Assembly (NCBI GenBank): GCA_034401795.1
Contig: CM067359.1
Coordinates: forward strand, 148,015,206 to 148,079,205
Length of the DNA: 64,000 nucleotides
Source: Chaetoderma sp. LZ-2023a
Lineage: Eukaryota > Mollusca > Caudofoveata > Chaetodermatida > Chaetodermatidae
Direction of reading: 5' to 3'
Both the position numbers and the translations under genes were made by a program. Below the pieces are notes generated by a model. The model worked only from the letters and a program-made list of their open reading frames with translations, had not been told where the DNA came from and did not search any database. Shown here piece after piece: positions 33,611 through 45,495 of this stretch; positions within the stretch are counted from its first letter, which is position 1, and every line of letters begins with the position of its first letter.

Positions 33611-33787
33611 GAACGGTCGTGTTTGTAACGTCTCACCAGAGTTGCTGTACCACGACAGAAACGGTGGGAACAACCAATGGACGCATCCAGCATCACTGAA
33701 TTTATGTTTTGAATGTAGTTCAGACAAGGCCATTGCTTTACGCGCTGCAAGAGCTAAGCGGCGTGGATCGTCGTGTGCCGAGAAATG
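33585..33787 (+). CDS. Small Cys-containing open segment, possible terminal exon
   Basis: After CCCACCTACAG, an acceptor-like AG, runs an open segment of ~66 codons ending at TGA 33785-33787. It contains VCKNGRVCNV, then LCFEC and a basic RAARAKRRGSSC tail. Together with the promoter and donor upstream it could be the last exon of a short gene. Its 5' end lies in the SINE-like domain, which would imply exonisation. It has no ATG in a useful position and no homology was recognised. Confidence 0.2.
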
Positions 33788-33789
33788 AT

Positions 33790-34755
33790 TTAATATAATA
33801 TGTATACTTACCGTCTCTACACAATGAAGTCATCTGTTACTCTCACAACACAAACAGCATAATGGTGATACGGTGAACTTCTCGTTATGTGCTATGTATC
33901 ACAATCTATTGTCCACCAGTAATGGCTTTATTCTTCACTGTGTTTGAGTATGAAACAGACCGGCCAGCATCCTGCAGTAATTCTTCAAGCGGCAGCTACA
34001 CCGTGAATCAACTCACATCATAAGAAGATGGTGTAATGACTACATGTTACGTTTAAATTGTACTGATGACTAATAGGTGCACCACATAGCAACATATCAT
34101 AGTTACGTTATACCGTTATTGATAAATAAAGTACCATACTATGTGGTACCGCAAGGTCAGATGCGACCTCCATTTTAGAACGATATTGTATATAATGGTA
34201 TGCATTGTAAACGGTACCAGCAATTAAACGGCACCATAGGCTAAGTTGGTCTTATACTTCAATGAATATATAATTGTAATTAGGCATTCTGCACATAATA
34301 TTATTTAGCAGTAAAAATTGGAAACATATTTGGACCGCAGTACACCTAGGTTACACTATACATCAACAACAAATGCATCGCCATTTTTTCTTCCAACGGC
34401 ACCAATTTTACATTAAGGTCGCTGCACATGCTCTAGCCAGAGAGCATGACATGCTACCGATAAACCTAGAACTATGATAGCTCGATATAATAGGTTTATA
34501 AGGTAACCACGGGCAATTACTCTTCAAATGGAGAACAGTTATTAAAAACTCTTCTCTACGGTCAATAAGACCTTTTTTTGTATAAACTGTACTATTGATT
34601 TTCATAGTTGACTGTTCATGTTAAAGCCTCCTAAATTGAAGAAAAGAGTAATTGCCTTTGACTACGCTTCTCTGGCTGTCTGGCCGAAATAAGTGTTTGA
34701 ATTCCCACCGTCAGAATGGTTAGGACCGTCTCAAGAAGCTACATCAGGTTTCTTG
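33790..34755. other. Non-coding DNA
   Basis: AT-rich. A 65-codon minus-strand frame (34408-34605) has no recognisable features, and no repeat was identified. Confidence 0.5.
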
Positions 34756-34757
34756 GG

Positions 34758-35738
34758 GACTTTGGAGGTCGGACGTGACTACAGCATTGAAGCCAGAACC
34801 CGGGAATTTGGATGGGGGATTGGCGCCACTTGGTGATCTAGGTGGGCTTATCGTTGATCCACAATCAACCCACCCTGGAGAGATGTCATTGGTCGAGTGG
34901 AGTTGTGACGCTACTACCTGGCTGCTTCTATCGGCTGTGTACTTCTATCTGCGGTGACGATTCGGTCGATGATGCAATGGCGAATACGTTGGTGTGTGGT
35001 GGTGGAAACACGAAAACCGGACACGGAGGTCGTGATTGACATTGCTTTACTTTTGATGTAGATGCTGTCGCTCTGCGTTGCTCTCCTTTCACTCAGCGCT
35101 GGATCAACATTTTATCATAAGTATGAAAGGATTTTTTAGTGATTTGACGACGGGACCCATTCTAACTCCCAAAAAGCGCCACGTGCATTCAACTTATTAT
35201 TTGTAATAGCAACAGGTTATATTGCTAAGTTAAATATGGGTATTTAGTTTACAAACACTGAATTTTTAATTTAATTTTCCACTTTTCTTGTTTATTTAAT
35301 CACAGGCCATTAATGTAATTTGTTTATTCTTAGTTGATAGTATTATCAATCAGTTTCGTCATAATGTTTTTTATTTCAAATTTTCCTGATTCCCGTTTTG
35401 AGATTTTATTTTCCAGACTGCCCTCCACCCCATTCCACCTCTATGAGAAGTAAAGTAATTCCCCCTCCCACCCCTCCTCAATACGGCATACAATATCGAC
35501 ACCTACCAACAACAGGTCAGTGGGAAACATCAGGCAACACACGCCCAGCAATAACTTATTTTTCGATTTTTTCAGTTTTGACGTTTGTTTATAGCAACCC
35601 TTTGGTGGGAGCAACGCAACCATTCGGGGAAGCACCGCTCAGAGTGAGCCATGGCCCAAATACATTTCGGTCTGAGCGGCCAATAAACCACCTAACCTAC
35701 CTACCTACCTACCTTGCCGGCCACGAAAAAAAGGGAAA
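34758..35738 (+). repeat. ~981-bp tandem unit, copy 1
   Basis: Begins GACTTTGGAGGTCGGACGTG and ends with CACCTAACCTACCTACC...GCCGGCCACGAA. It repeats head to tail as copy 2. It includes GGATTGGCGCCACTTGGTG and an inverted GGTGGGCTTATCGTTGA/TCAACCCACC pair. Short frames inside (34775-35039, 35398-35772) have no recognised product. Confidence 0.9.
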
Positions 35739-36645
35739 GACTTTGGAGGACGGACGTGACTACGCGCGTTGAAGCTGGAACCCGGGAATTTGGATGTGGG
35801 ATTGGCGCCACTTGGTGATCTAGGTGGGCTTATCGTTAAGCCGCAATCAACCCACCCTGGAGAGATGCCATTGGTCAAGTGGATTGGTGACGCTACTAGC
35901 TTGCTGCTTCTATCTGCTGTATACGTCTATCTGCGCTGAAGCTTCGCCCGCTGATGCAATGACGAAGACGTTGGTGTGTGGTGGTGGAAACACGAAAACT
36001 GGACACAGATGTCGTGATTGACGTTGCTTTGCTTTTGATGTGGATGCTCTCGCTCTGCTTTGCTCTCCTTTCGCCCAACGTTGGATCAACATTTTATCAT
36101 AAGTATGAAAGGATTTTATAGTGACTTGACGACGAGACTATCATTTTGCATTCTAACTCCAAATAGCGCCACGTGCATTCAACCTATTTTTTAAAATAGC
36201 AACAGGTTAAATTTGGATATTTAGTTTACAAACACCGGATTGTAAGTTTAATTTTCCCCGTTTCCTGTTTATTTAATCACAGGCCATTATCTTCTCAGTT
36301 GATAGTATTATCATTCAGTTTCGTCATAATATTTTTTATTAAAAATTTTCCTTATTCTCGTTTTGAGATTTTACTTTACAGACTGCCCTCCACCCCATCC
36401 CACCTCCATGATAAATAAAGTAATTCCCCATCCCACCCCCTCCACAACACGGCATACAGCATCGACACCTGCCAACGACCTTCATTAAGCAACATCAGGC
36501 AACACACCCCAGCAACAACTTAATTTTTCGACTTTTTCAGTTTTTCTTTGGGGAAGCACCTCTCAGAGTGAGTCATGGCCCCAATACATCTAGGTGTGAG
36601 CAGCAAATAAACCAACTAACCCACCTACCTACTTTGCTGGCCAGA
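35739..36645 (+). repeat. Tandem unit, copy 2 (~907 bp)
   Basis: Follows copy 1 without a gap and matches it throughout, with internal length losses totalling about 75 bp. It ends at CCTACCTACTTTGCTGGCCAGAA, directly before the Polinton polymerase region. Confidence 0.9.
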
Positions 36646-36689
36646 ATCAATCTGTCACGCCAATCAGTATGCTGGACATTCAGAGGTCT

Positions 36690-39600
36690 AGAATGAGACC
36701 TCACTGGCCAGATCATGCAAAACATCCAGCAGACTGTCCAGAACGCCCTCTACCTCTGCTACACCCATACCTATCGCATCCATCATATCGAAGACGGTAG
36801 GGTGATACTCTTCCACAAGAATGCTCCAGGAGCCCGTGGCTGAACACGATAGGAGCAGGTCAGGACTGGGTGGCAGCAAGAGAGCAAGCCCGCCTCGACA
36901 CAGACAATATCGATCGACCCAACACCAAGTGGGCTTTTGTTCAATCAATCAATGTTGAGGTCAGGGCTGTCATCGACCGCCAACCTCTGCTTGGGACAGA
37001 CCCCCTCCCAGACTGGCTATGACAGAAGAAGAGTATGACTGCCCTCGACACCTACAGGGACAACATGTTTCTCTGGAGATGTCTAGCAGTCTGTCGAGGA
37101 ACGAGAGCTGATAGAAGTACAGCTACTGCCCGAGAGCTTGCCACACAGTTCTATGGCAAGACAGTACCTGATGTCCGCAAGACCTCACTGGATCAGCTGG
37201 ATAAGGTAGAGTTCTTCGCCAAGATAGGGATTCACGTGTATGAACCAACCGATGAGGGCACCTGGCACATGATCAGGCAAGCGGCTCACTACCGTGACAC
37301 CATGACTATCGGAGTGTGGGACCACCACGCCTTCTACATCAAGAACATCTCCAAGCTGGCACATACAGTAGTCTGCAGTCCCTGTCAGCAGAGGTTTAGA
37401 CAGGCATGCAATCTTGAATGCCACGCTGATCACTGTACAGGCAGCAAAAATCGTGTGTCCTGGCGGGAAGGTTGAGGCGCCACAGTCTGCGTATTAGAAA
37501 GCTTTCTATCTGCCCAACCATCCAGTTCAGTGGCTACTCATTGGATCGAGTATGAGTCGAGAAACAGAGGTGTACACATACACCATGTAGAGTGTGGGCA
37601 CGGTGGCGAGCATTGGATCGAGGGTGTTCCCGTCGATGGTAATGAACCAACCAACCAACCAACACCGTTTACCAGTTCCATGGTTGTCACTGGCATGGGT
37701 GTCCACAACACCAGTGAGGTGAGGATGCCGAACAAAGATACTGCAAGACAGTCCTGAGAGAGGAGAAGCTGAGAGCCTCTGGACGCATGCTTGTGGTACA
37801 GTGGGAGTGCTGTATAAAAACGCTGCCCAAGCGTCCCTAAACGAGTTGGGACTGTCCCATACCCACACTTCATAGTTTACGACTTTGAAGCACTCCTAGA
37901 TGGTAACAAGACTCATCCTACGGAGACTCTCACGATCGAGAGTACTCACATACCTATCTCTGTGTCAGTTGGCTGCTCCTTTGAGGGCGCCACGAGTGAG
38001 CCTACTCACCTCTGCAATCCTGACCCCAAAGAACTGATCAGAGAGTTCATGCTGGAGATCCAATGGCGTGCATCTCTAATCCAGATAAGGGTTAGGGCAC
38101 AGTACATACCGACAGACCTGGACAAGCTCCCAAAGCGACAGCAGCGACTGATCAACGAGTGTCTGTACTGGAGTTCAACTCTGGCCGGTATGACCTGAAC
38201 CTCATCAAAAAGTACTTTGTCGATAAGCTGACTGACAGTACAGGTACAGTGAAAGTCGCCAAGAAGGCTAGTCAGACCATGTTCCTCATAACACCTGCAC
38301 TACGGTTTCTCGATGTGCTGAACTACCTCGGCCCAGGAGTCTCGTACGAGGTATGGGTCAAAGCTTACAAGTGTACACAGCAGAAGAGCTGGCTCCCATA
38401 TGAATGGTTTGACACACATGAGAAGCTCAACTATCCAGGGCTTCCTGACTACTCAGTATGGACATCTAAGCTCAAGGGTGGCTACCTCTTGACACGAACA
38501 GAGTGGGAACAGTGTAACCAGACAATCAACGAGCATGGAATACGGGCGTTCGCTGACTGGCTGCGATACTACAACAACCTGGACGTCAGTCCATTCATCA
38601 AAGCCCTAGAGCGGATGTGGACGTTCTACACAGACGAGAAATAGACATCCGGATGTTAGCCTCTATTCGCCAGACAAGGAAGCCTACGAGATGCTGAAGG
38701 GTGCTGTTGCTGGCGGTCCCAGCATCGTGTTCACCAGATACCACGAGGCTGGTGTGACTTGAATCCGCCAGAGTGAGGGTGTCTGCCAATGTCTACTCAG
38801 CTCTGACGCAAATACTCTGTACCTGTCAACGATGGCCAAAGAGATGCCATGTTGTAAGGAGAAAGTGTGCCATTGGTCAGGTGCCAGTTGGGTAGCTAGC
38901 TTTAAGGAGGCTCTCCTAGCAGACAGCTGGTATGGGTTTGCTGACGTGGATATAGCGGTCCCAAGGGCTCTGTTGGCAAAGTTCGAGGAAATGCCTCATC
39001 TCTTCTATAACCGCGAGCTACCGGTACAGGCAATCTTGTCTGAGATGCTGGCATGTCTAGGGCGAACAGGGAGGAAGCGGCCCACCACCCAGTAGCTGGT
39101 CGGTGCCCTCTCTCGAAGAAAGCGGCTGCTGTATGCCTTGACCCTCAAGTGGTATATAACCCATGGCCTGGAGATCAATGCTGTATACCGCACCGTAGAC
39201 AATGAGGCCAAGCGCCCATTCGAGTGGTTTGTGGAGAATGTTACGGAGGCCCGCCACTCGGAAGATGTAGATAAGAGCAAAGTGCTCTTGACAGATCTCT
39301 TCAAACTCCTCGGCAACAGTGCCTACGGGAAGCTCATCGAGGTCCTAGAACGTCACAGCAACACCAGCTTCACGAAGGATGAACGTGTGGTAGACAAGGC
39401 CCTGCATAGTGCATGGTTCGAAGATGTCGAGGAGATCGGTGAGTCATACGAGCTCCTGAGTCTCAAGCTGAGAAGCGCAATTCGAAGGCCCTTCCAGGTG
39501 GGGATATCCATTTATGAGCTCGCGAAGCTGTGAATTCTGGAGTTCTACTACGACTTCCTCGATCGGTACATAGCTCGTGACAGCTTTGAGCACCTGCAGA

Positions 39601-39960
39601 TGGACACTGACTCCGCGTATATCGCTATAGCAGGCTCCAACCTCGACGATGTCATTCGCACTAAGATGCGAGCAGAGTACCAGGCTCATAAGCGGGACTA
39701 GCTAGCCTGGGACAAATGGTCTGGATGGACTCTGGTACTGTTCAAGCTCGAGTTCGAAGGCTCTCATGGCATCGCTCTAAGGGAATGTCAAAGCGGCAGA
39801 ATGAGGTCTCTTGGCAGAGGTTCTACAACACCCTACATGGCGGGGTGGACAAAGCTAAAACCGAGGCCTACGCATGCGCAATCAGGGTATGGTGACGTAT
39901 GCGCAGGAAAAACTCAGACTCTCCGCTTACTATGATAAGTGCCATGTGCTGCCAGATTGG
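36690..39960 (+). pseudogene. Polinton type B DNA polymerase region (fossil)
   Basis: A zinc-finger-bearing N-terminal block (C-x2-C...H-x4-H around 37370-37440) is typical of Polinton polymerases. Polymerase-family blocks follow, including the metal-binding DTDS motif near 39600. It would copy the element by protein-primed synthesis. Broken. Confidence 0.8.
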
Positions 39961-40054
39961 GTCCATAATGGGCTCATCGAGTATCATGTTAGCATCATGG
40001 GGGTGGTAGCTGTGTGTCATCAAGGACTAGCTGGAGCTCCTCTACGACAAATGG

Positions 40055-41201
40055 TCACCTAGGCACTCCGTGCTGGCGTGCCAGGTAGTACAGTGTAGGC
40101 CGCTCCTCCACCTCCACATACCCGTCAAGCATGTGAACATCTATCGACCAGTTATGATCTGTTGTACGGCATTGACCACCTTCCAGCTCACCAGGCTCAT
40201 ACAGGTACCGAACCAGAGCATCAGGTGGTAGGCACTCCTCTCCCTTGTTTTCTCCTCTAGAGCTGTGACCGGCAGAGTGTCTGATAGCCTCTACCGGCTT
40301 CCCGATTAGCCTAGTAACCTCGGCATTGTATCTCTCCACCACAGCAGGCAGCCCTTTCACCCATACTCTAGAACATTCACTCGGTGCAGCCATTTCCGGG
40401 GCATATTGGTGTGGGAACAGTCTCTCTGCCAGTGTCTGATTCCACAGCTCAAAGATAGCCTTGGAACGGTGATGCCCTCCCTCGCCTCGCCTAACTGCCA
40501 CACCGTGTTTCTGCATGAGGGCTGCAGTCCCCCCTCTGAACTCCTTACCCTCATCCACCTGCAACAATTCCGGCCACTGGAGGGGATTTTCCGAATCCTC
40601 GTAGACACCCTGGAATGCCTGGGCCACCTGGCCAGCTGACTTGTCTGTGAGCGGTACTGCCGCCTTGTACCTGCTGGCGACATCCGACGATGGTGAGGGC
40701 ATACTTGTGGTCTTATGACTAACCGAGTCATGTGGAAGGAATAGAACATCTGCCTGGTAAACTCTGTTTGGGACAGTTTCCTCGAAATGGGCATGACTGA
40801 TGTGCCATGGACGAGGTCTGTATATCTGCCACATCGCCTGGTGGCTGAGCCACTGGCTAACTGTCTCCAATGTGAAGTTGTGGTCCTCGCGACGTGCAGC
40901 CTCGAGCAGCTGAGGGGGCTCACGGTAATATCCACCAGGCTGGTAGTAGAGTTCCTCAAGAAAGACGGTTGACAAACTCCCAGATATCATCACTGACGTC
41001 CACTCCCGTCCTGTCATGCACGGCCTGGGTGAACTCTAAACAGACGAACAGATGGCCATCATTCATTCGACCACCACTGAAGATCTCCTCAAACACCTCT
41101 GTACACTGGCGTATAATATCTGCTGGATTCTCACTGAACAGTAGTTTATCGTCCAGCCCTCGGAAGTTAAGGAACTTGACCAGGGCGTACAGAGACGCCA
41201 T
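40055..41201 (-). pseudogene. Polinton integrase region (fossil)
   Basis: Retrovirus-like DDE integrase region containing YQADVLFLP, DEGKEFRGG and a downstream ERYNAEVTR segment, as in the c-integrase of Polintons. It lies tail to tail with the polymerase, a typical Polinton arrangement. A TTTAAGC + TATATA promoter module (41202-41224) directly precedes the ATG at 41201. Confidence 0.8.
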
Positions 41202-41224
41202 CCTTATATAGTACAGCTTAAATG
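41202..41224 (-). promoter_or_regulatory. Polinton promoter module (integrase)
   Basis: Minus strand: ATTTAAGCTG then TACTATATAAG, ending one base before the start codon. Confidence 0.55.
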
Positions 41225-41395
41225 TTCAGCGGCCCAGATGGCCATGAGCACTATGGCAACGTATGGTAGCCAAGGGCCTGTGACTCCAAAGAACGTACCT
41301 AATCCTGAGGCGATGGCTGGTATGGCTTCAGAAATCTTCTCCACACCATGGAGAGCATTGTTGGCAATCTTGTGTGCTGTCTCGCCAGCCTTCAT
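41204..41395 (-). CDS. Polinton small membrane protein (fossil part)
   Basis: 63 codons with a C-terminal hydrophobic stretch (WLPYVAIVLMAIWAA) and an N-terminal amphipathic part rich in Ala. The product is unassigned; a small membrane-active virion protein would fit the context. Confidence 0.4.
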   Translation of the reverse strand: MKAGETAHKIANNALHGVEKISEAIPAIASGLGTFFGVTGPWLPYVAIVLMAIWAAEHLSCTI

Positions 41396-41658
41396 TGTGA
41401 ACAGAGCAATCAGAGCCCAACTGCTGCCAGCAGACCAATAGAACCTTTTACGTAAGTGCGATAGATTCCTGTCGCTCTGTGTACTAGCTTGCGGGATTCA
41501 GGCTATACATCATCATACTCACGCATGGTCTCCCCTACATTGTAAGCATCTGCATCATAATCCTCCTCACCATCATAGTCCTCCTCATAGTCCTCGTCAT
41601 CTATATCCTCGATTTGATCAGCATCTGGTTCATACATCGCTCTGGGGATCCGTCGCTA

Positions 41659-41687
41659 CTATATAGTAGCTTTAAACTGTCTATAGC
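41659..41687 (+). promoter_or_regulatory. Polinton promoter module
   Basis: CTATATAGTAGCTTTAAACT followed by GTCTATAGC, immediately upstream of the ATG at 41688. Confidence 0.55.
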
Positions 41688-42068
41688 ATGGCCTCCACAA
41701 TCTTGAATGTGGGCGTGTTTGCCATAGCGAACTGGGGACTCAGCTCCGCCGACAAGAAGGTGGCAGAGGTCGAGTATGAGCGTCAAAACCAGGTGATGGA
41801 GAAGCTGTCTAAGGAGAAGTTTGAGTACAGCAAAGCACTTGAGCATATGTGCCAGAGGGAGGCATGCCGAAGACAACTCCAAGCTCAGGCCAGCCAGAGC
41901 CTCAAAGAGGCAGATGAGAGTCTCGATGAGTACTACGAGGCTGTAAAGATATCTGAGCCAACGCTCGACTATGAAGCATCGAGAGGTCAGAAGACAGCAG
42001 AGCTTATAGTAGTGGTGGCAGCTGTAGCGGTGACTACAGGAGCCGTGTTCTATGCATGCTCAAGCTGA
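41688..42068 (+). CDS. Polinton small protein, coiled-coil plus membrane segment (fossil part)
   Basis: 126 codons. There is a short hydrophobic start (TILNVGVFAIANWGL), then a charged helical stretch (about residues 20-95, likely coiled coil), then a membrane segment (LIVVVAAVAVTTGAVFYAC) at the C-terminus. The function is unassigned. Confidence 0.5.
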   Translation: MASTILNVGVFAIANWGLSSADKKVAEVEYERQNQVMEKLSKEKFEYSKALEHMCQREACRRQLQAQASQSLKEADESLDEYYEAVKISEPTLDYEASRGQKTAELIVVVAAVAVTTGAVFYACSS

Positions 42069-42235
42069 ATACCTGATGTGTTCGACAAGCATACCTTAGC
42101 ATAGCCAAAGTAAGGTACCGTCACACCTAATGAGCGATTCCAGCTGTGAGGTTTCAGATGTTGAAGCTGAGCCGGTTGCCCTGATTAGGTGGGATGTCCC
42201 TGCCTCCAATGTGGTGGCGGCCCTCGAGTGCCGGC

Positions 42236-43185
42236 TCAGGCGTCACTTCCACTGGTTAGGCGCAGAAGTGCATATGATATAGTTGTCTCTCTGTAGAGTT
42301 GGCAATCAGCCAGCTCACGCACCTCACCAAGGACATTGGTCCCAGCAACCATAAGCTTCAAGTCGTCCAGCTTATCCACCTGCTGGATGGCTCCTCCCTT
42401 CTGAACCAGGACCGCAACAGTGACACAGGCCGATGCACCATGATGCAATGTCAGCTCTACCGATTGGTTAGCTGTGGATTGGACCTGCTGGTGTTCTCGC
42501 TCCACATGCACGATCCACTGTTTGGAACCCATTTGCTTCAGCTCCTGGTCATTCTCGTCCTGGCAGACATGATGTCTTGGAGAATTCATCGTCGTATCTG
42601 CGAGCTGCTCAGTGTATACCCGGAGGAACACCCTATCCTGCATGGCAGCCGGATTAACGTGTGTGTTCTAGAGGACGGTTAAGAGTGGAACTGCCACAGG
42701 CTTCTCGACACCTGCCCATAGTTCGAATTCCATGAACCCCTAATTGCACCTCACAGCGTAGTACCCCTTTCCCTTCACATAGAAGGTTGGGCCTAGAGTC
42801 AGCAGACCTAGGACTCTGTACTCATCGTTCCCATAGGTGGTGTCCACGGTGCTGTTGCTCTGCACGATCTCCCACCTGTTCAGTACCTGCGGAGCTCCAC
42901 CGTCTGGTCTATTGTGTTCTGAAGCTTGACCTCGAGTGTCATGCTCTTGATCTCGTGGATCTGTGCTGAGATTGAAAAGTCAATGTACTTCCCAGCAGTG
43001 GACAACATGTTCTCATCATGTATCCTAGGTTGAATGAGCATCGGGAAGTCCTTCCGAGGATCAGTGCGGTGCAATGTTGTGGGTTCAATGGCCCCATCTG
43101 GATGTTGCAAATACTGCAGCATGTTTACGGTCTGGGTATATAGAGGGGTTAAACGGCTGCCATGTTTGGTAAAGTTCTCCAGCAA
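42236..43185 (-). pseudogene. Polinton capsid-type candidate region (fossil)
   Basis: Two beta-rich open stretches without obvious catalytic motifs lie in this interval on the minus strand. Position and composition would suit one of the jelly-roll capsid proteins of the family, but that is inference only. Confidence 0.3.
43137..43161 (+). promoter_or_regulatory. Polinton promoter module
   Basis: TATATAGAGGGGTTAAACGG directly before the ATG at 43162. The two boxes are in the opposite order to most other copies. Confidence 0.45.
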
Positions 43186-43836
43186 ATTGTCTATAGGCAG
43201 CAGGACAAGTCAGCACGACAGTCAGTACGACAGCCACCGTGTGCACTGTCCCACTGTGACCGGGTCCGAGGACTGCTTCGTGACATCAACATTATCCACG
43301 AGCGAGCCAAGGTCACACCTCCATCTGATGCAGATATACTGGCCGCCATAGAGGAAGGAGCGCCAACTCGTAGTACAAAAGAACTCCTGACTCGGATACT
43401 CTACTGGAAGCTTGACAGCACCCAGGGCAGGGCACCCAACCTACCTCCTGTGGCACAAACCAACAGTCCTGTTATTCTGGCTCTCCAAAGGGCGAGGGTC
43501 GAACCCAAAGATCTACTAACAGTCGGAGAGTTGGCTGCCGTATTTAGCCTCCATAGCCAGGAAGAGCGAGATATACTTGATAGCCTCCAGTCTGGAGCAA
43601 ATAACTACTTCAGGGAGGAGGTCAGTGCCACTGTAGTGGAGAGCCATGATACCGGTCATGCGGAAGGTACCCAGAAGGGACTCACTGTTGGCCGCAAGGA
43701 GGCTGTTGAGCACATCTTCAATGAAAGAGTGCGCAGTAGATTGGACAGTAATCTGCCAGCATTTCTGAAATTCCCAGATAACTACCAGGACCACCTCCTC
43801 AAATCCACTCGCAAGCACGATTCTAGTCATGCATGA
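43162..43836 (+). CDS. Polinton protein, unassigned (fossil part)
   Basis: 224 open codons, mostly charged and helical, with no membrane segment and no motif I recognise. It starts directly after a promoter module and faces the ATPase gene tail to tail. Confidence 0.5.
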   Translation: MFGKVLQQIVYRQQDKSARQSVRQPPCALSHCDRVRGLLRDINIIHERAKVTPPSDADILAAIEEGAPTRSTKELLTRILYWKLDSTQGRAPNLPPVAQTNSPVILALQRARVEPKDLLTVGELAAVFSLHSQEERDILDSLQSGANNYFREEVSATVVESHDTGHAEGTQKGLTVGRKEAVEHIFNERVRSRLDSNLPAFLKFPDNYQDHLLKSTRKHDSSHA

Positions 43837-43878
43837 ATAAAGTGGATCTTCCATGAGAAGTTCCACAAGAAGAGAGCC

Positions 43879-44730
43879 CTAGAATCTGACCCTCACTGGA
43901 TAGAGTTTCAGCAACAGGCTTCTAACGAAACTGACGTAGTTCCTCATGCTTCTGACGAAGATCCTCAAGCTTCTGACGAAGGTCCTCAAGCATCTGACAA
44001 AGTAGCGGAGACTGAGGTTCCTCAGCCTTCTGATGAATGAAAAAATGTTGCAGCTGCTGCGACAGTCTGTCATCGATGACACAGAGCAGGCTAGATTCCT
44101 TGCTGGATTCAGCTTGTAGGTGAAGGTCTGCGCCTTTTCCAGTGATCGCTTGAAGTGTGACAGCTCACCTGTCACCTTGTTGCTGAAGATGAAGTGGTAC
44201 AGATCAGCTGCCTTCGATACACCTGCGATAAAGTCCCCTTTGGTCTCCTTGAGGGTTAGGCTGTCGTATATGGTCTCGAGCAGGGCACGTCCACACTTGG
44301 AGCTGAAATATAGCAACCACGCATTGTGGCGGATGTTTGGTGCGATCTCGTGGGTGTACTTGTGAAAGCGGATGAAGACAGTTATCTTTGTGTGCCGGAT
44401 GTGCCTGGTGATGTTGCTGAGGTAGGTGACTGTCTTCTGGTCCATTGCAGGGTCATTGATAACCAGAACAAGTGGTTCAGTCAGTCGGGCTGCCAGCAGC
44501 TTCTCCATCAGTGCTTGCAGGTTCTGCATCTTGGTGAATGGGCCATTGTACCATTGATCATTACTGTCAACTGTCTCAGTGGCAGAGTCAGATACCAGAA
44601 GGATGTATTGAGAGTGTAGATGTTCGGCCAGGAGAGCCAGCAGCAAGATATTTTTCCGATGTCCTGATGGGGCAATGATCAGCACCACTTGGCCAGCATT
44701 GGCCGGCCTACTGTCAAATGGTACAGACAT
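43879..44730 (-). CDS. Polinton packaging ATPase (fossil part)
   Basis: 283 codons. A Walker A-like segment (VVLIIAPSGHRKNILL) near residue 20 and a Walker B-like PLVLVINDPA near residue 100 place it with the FtsK/HerA-type packaging ATPases that Polintons share with large DNA viruses. It would drive DNA into the particle. The C-terminal tail is Arg/Ser/Leu-rich and repetitive. Confidence 0.65.
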   Translation of the reverse strand: MSVPFDSRPANAGQVVLIIAPSGHRKNILLLALLAEHLHSQYILLVSDSATETVDSNDQWYNGPFTKMQNLQALMEKLLAARLTEPLVLVINDPAMDQKTVTYLSNITRHIRHTKITVFIRFHKYTHEIAPNIRHNAWLLYFSSKCGRALLETIYDSLTLKETKGDFIAGVSKAADLYHFIFSNKVTGELSHFKRSLEKAQTFTYKLNPARNLACSVSSMTDCRSSCNIFSFIRRLRNLSLRYFVRCLRTFVRSLRIFVRSMRNYVSFVRSLLLKLYPVRVRF

Positions 44731-44986
44731 GTGTGCGGAGGATGGTTGGCACTTGGTCGGGGCAAGCCTCGTCTAAATCTTGGAGACTAAACGACAGTAC
44801 TTCCTGCATCAGCTCTTTCGCCTGCAGGGCGGGGAATCTTGCACCTCCGACGGATACGAAGGATGCTATGGAGGCATCAAGCATGAAATCCCAGCGGCAT
44901 CTGAGAAGATAGTGTAGAGGGCCTGTGTCAGCACCCACAGTGTCTAGAACATCCAGTATCTGTATGATACATGCACGGGAAGCCAT
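44714..44986 (-). CDS. Polinton small protein, unassigned (fossil part)
   Basis: 90 codons, overlapping the ATPase start by a few codons. It has no recognised motif; a short helical protein. Confidence 0.35.
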   Translation of the reverse strand: MASRACIIQILDVLDTVGADTGPLHYLLRCRWDFMLDASIASFVSVGGARFPALQAKELMQEVLSFSLQDLDEACPDQVPTILRTHVCTI

Positions 44987-44988
44987 GA

Positions 44989-45495
44989 CTATCTTGTGGT
45001 CTTAAACAGCAAACCAAAGAATCCTGAATTCTTCACCTCTGTTAGCTGGAGGCTGGCGGCAGCACCTTTTTTGCCGTCGACAGTGATATTGCTCAGGCCG
45101 ATGGTGCCTATCTTGAGATTCTCTCCATCCTGTTGGAATGAGCTCCGCGATTTCAGGAGATACTTAACCAGGTCCTGTGCAAAGGACTCAGCCATAACCT
45201 TGATTGCTCCAGCCTCATCGACTCCGAGCATACCGAGCATCGTCTCCCTCTCCTTGATGCCCATCCCCTTGTATACAGTCTTGGCCTTATTAATGGCCAA
45301 TTGTCTTACTGTATCAGTGTTCCCGATGAGATCTCGGGCTGGGATGGTACCTTGGATCTCCCGCGGGTCTCCCTTCTCATCGAAGTCTAGGAATGAGATA
45401 TGGGCAACAGTGTCCTCTGAACCGAGGCATGCCTCGCCCAAATGAGCAAGATCACCTAGCTCTTTGCTTTCTAGGTCTGTGAGTGACAGAGTCAT
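44989..45495 (-). CDS. Polinton duplicated gene, copy 1 (fossil part)
   Basis: 168 codons starting MTLSLTDLESKELGDLAHLG. The first ~35 residues are nearly identical to the protein starting at 45893. It is preceded by a promoter module (45496-45524). The function is unassigned. Confidence 0.5.
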   Translation of the reverse strand: MTLSLTDLESKELGDLAHLGEACLGSEDTVAHISFLDFDEKGDPREIQGTIPARDLIGNTDTVRQLAINKAKTVYKGMGIKERETMLGMLGVDEAGAIKVMAESFAQDLVKYLLKSRSSFQQDGENLKIGTIGLSNITVDGKKGAAASLQLTEVKNSGFFGLLFKTTR

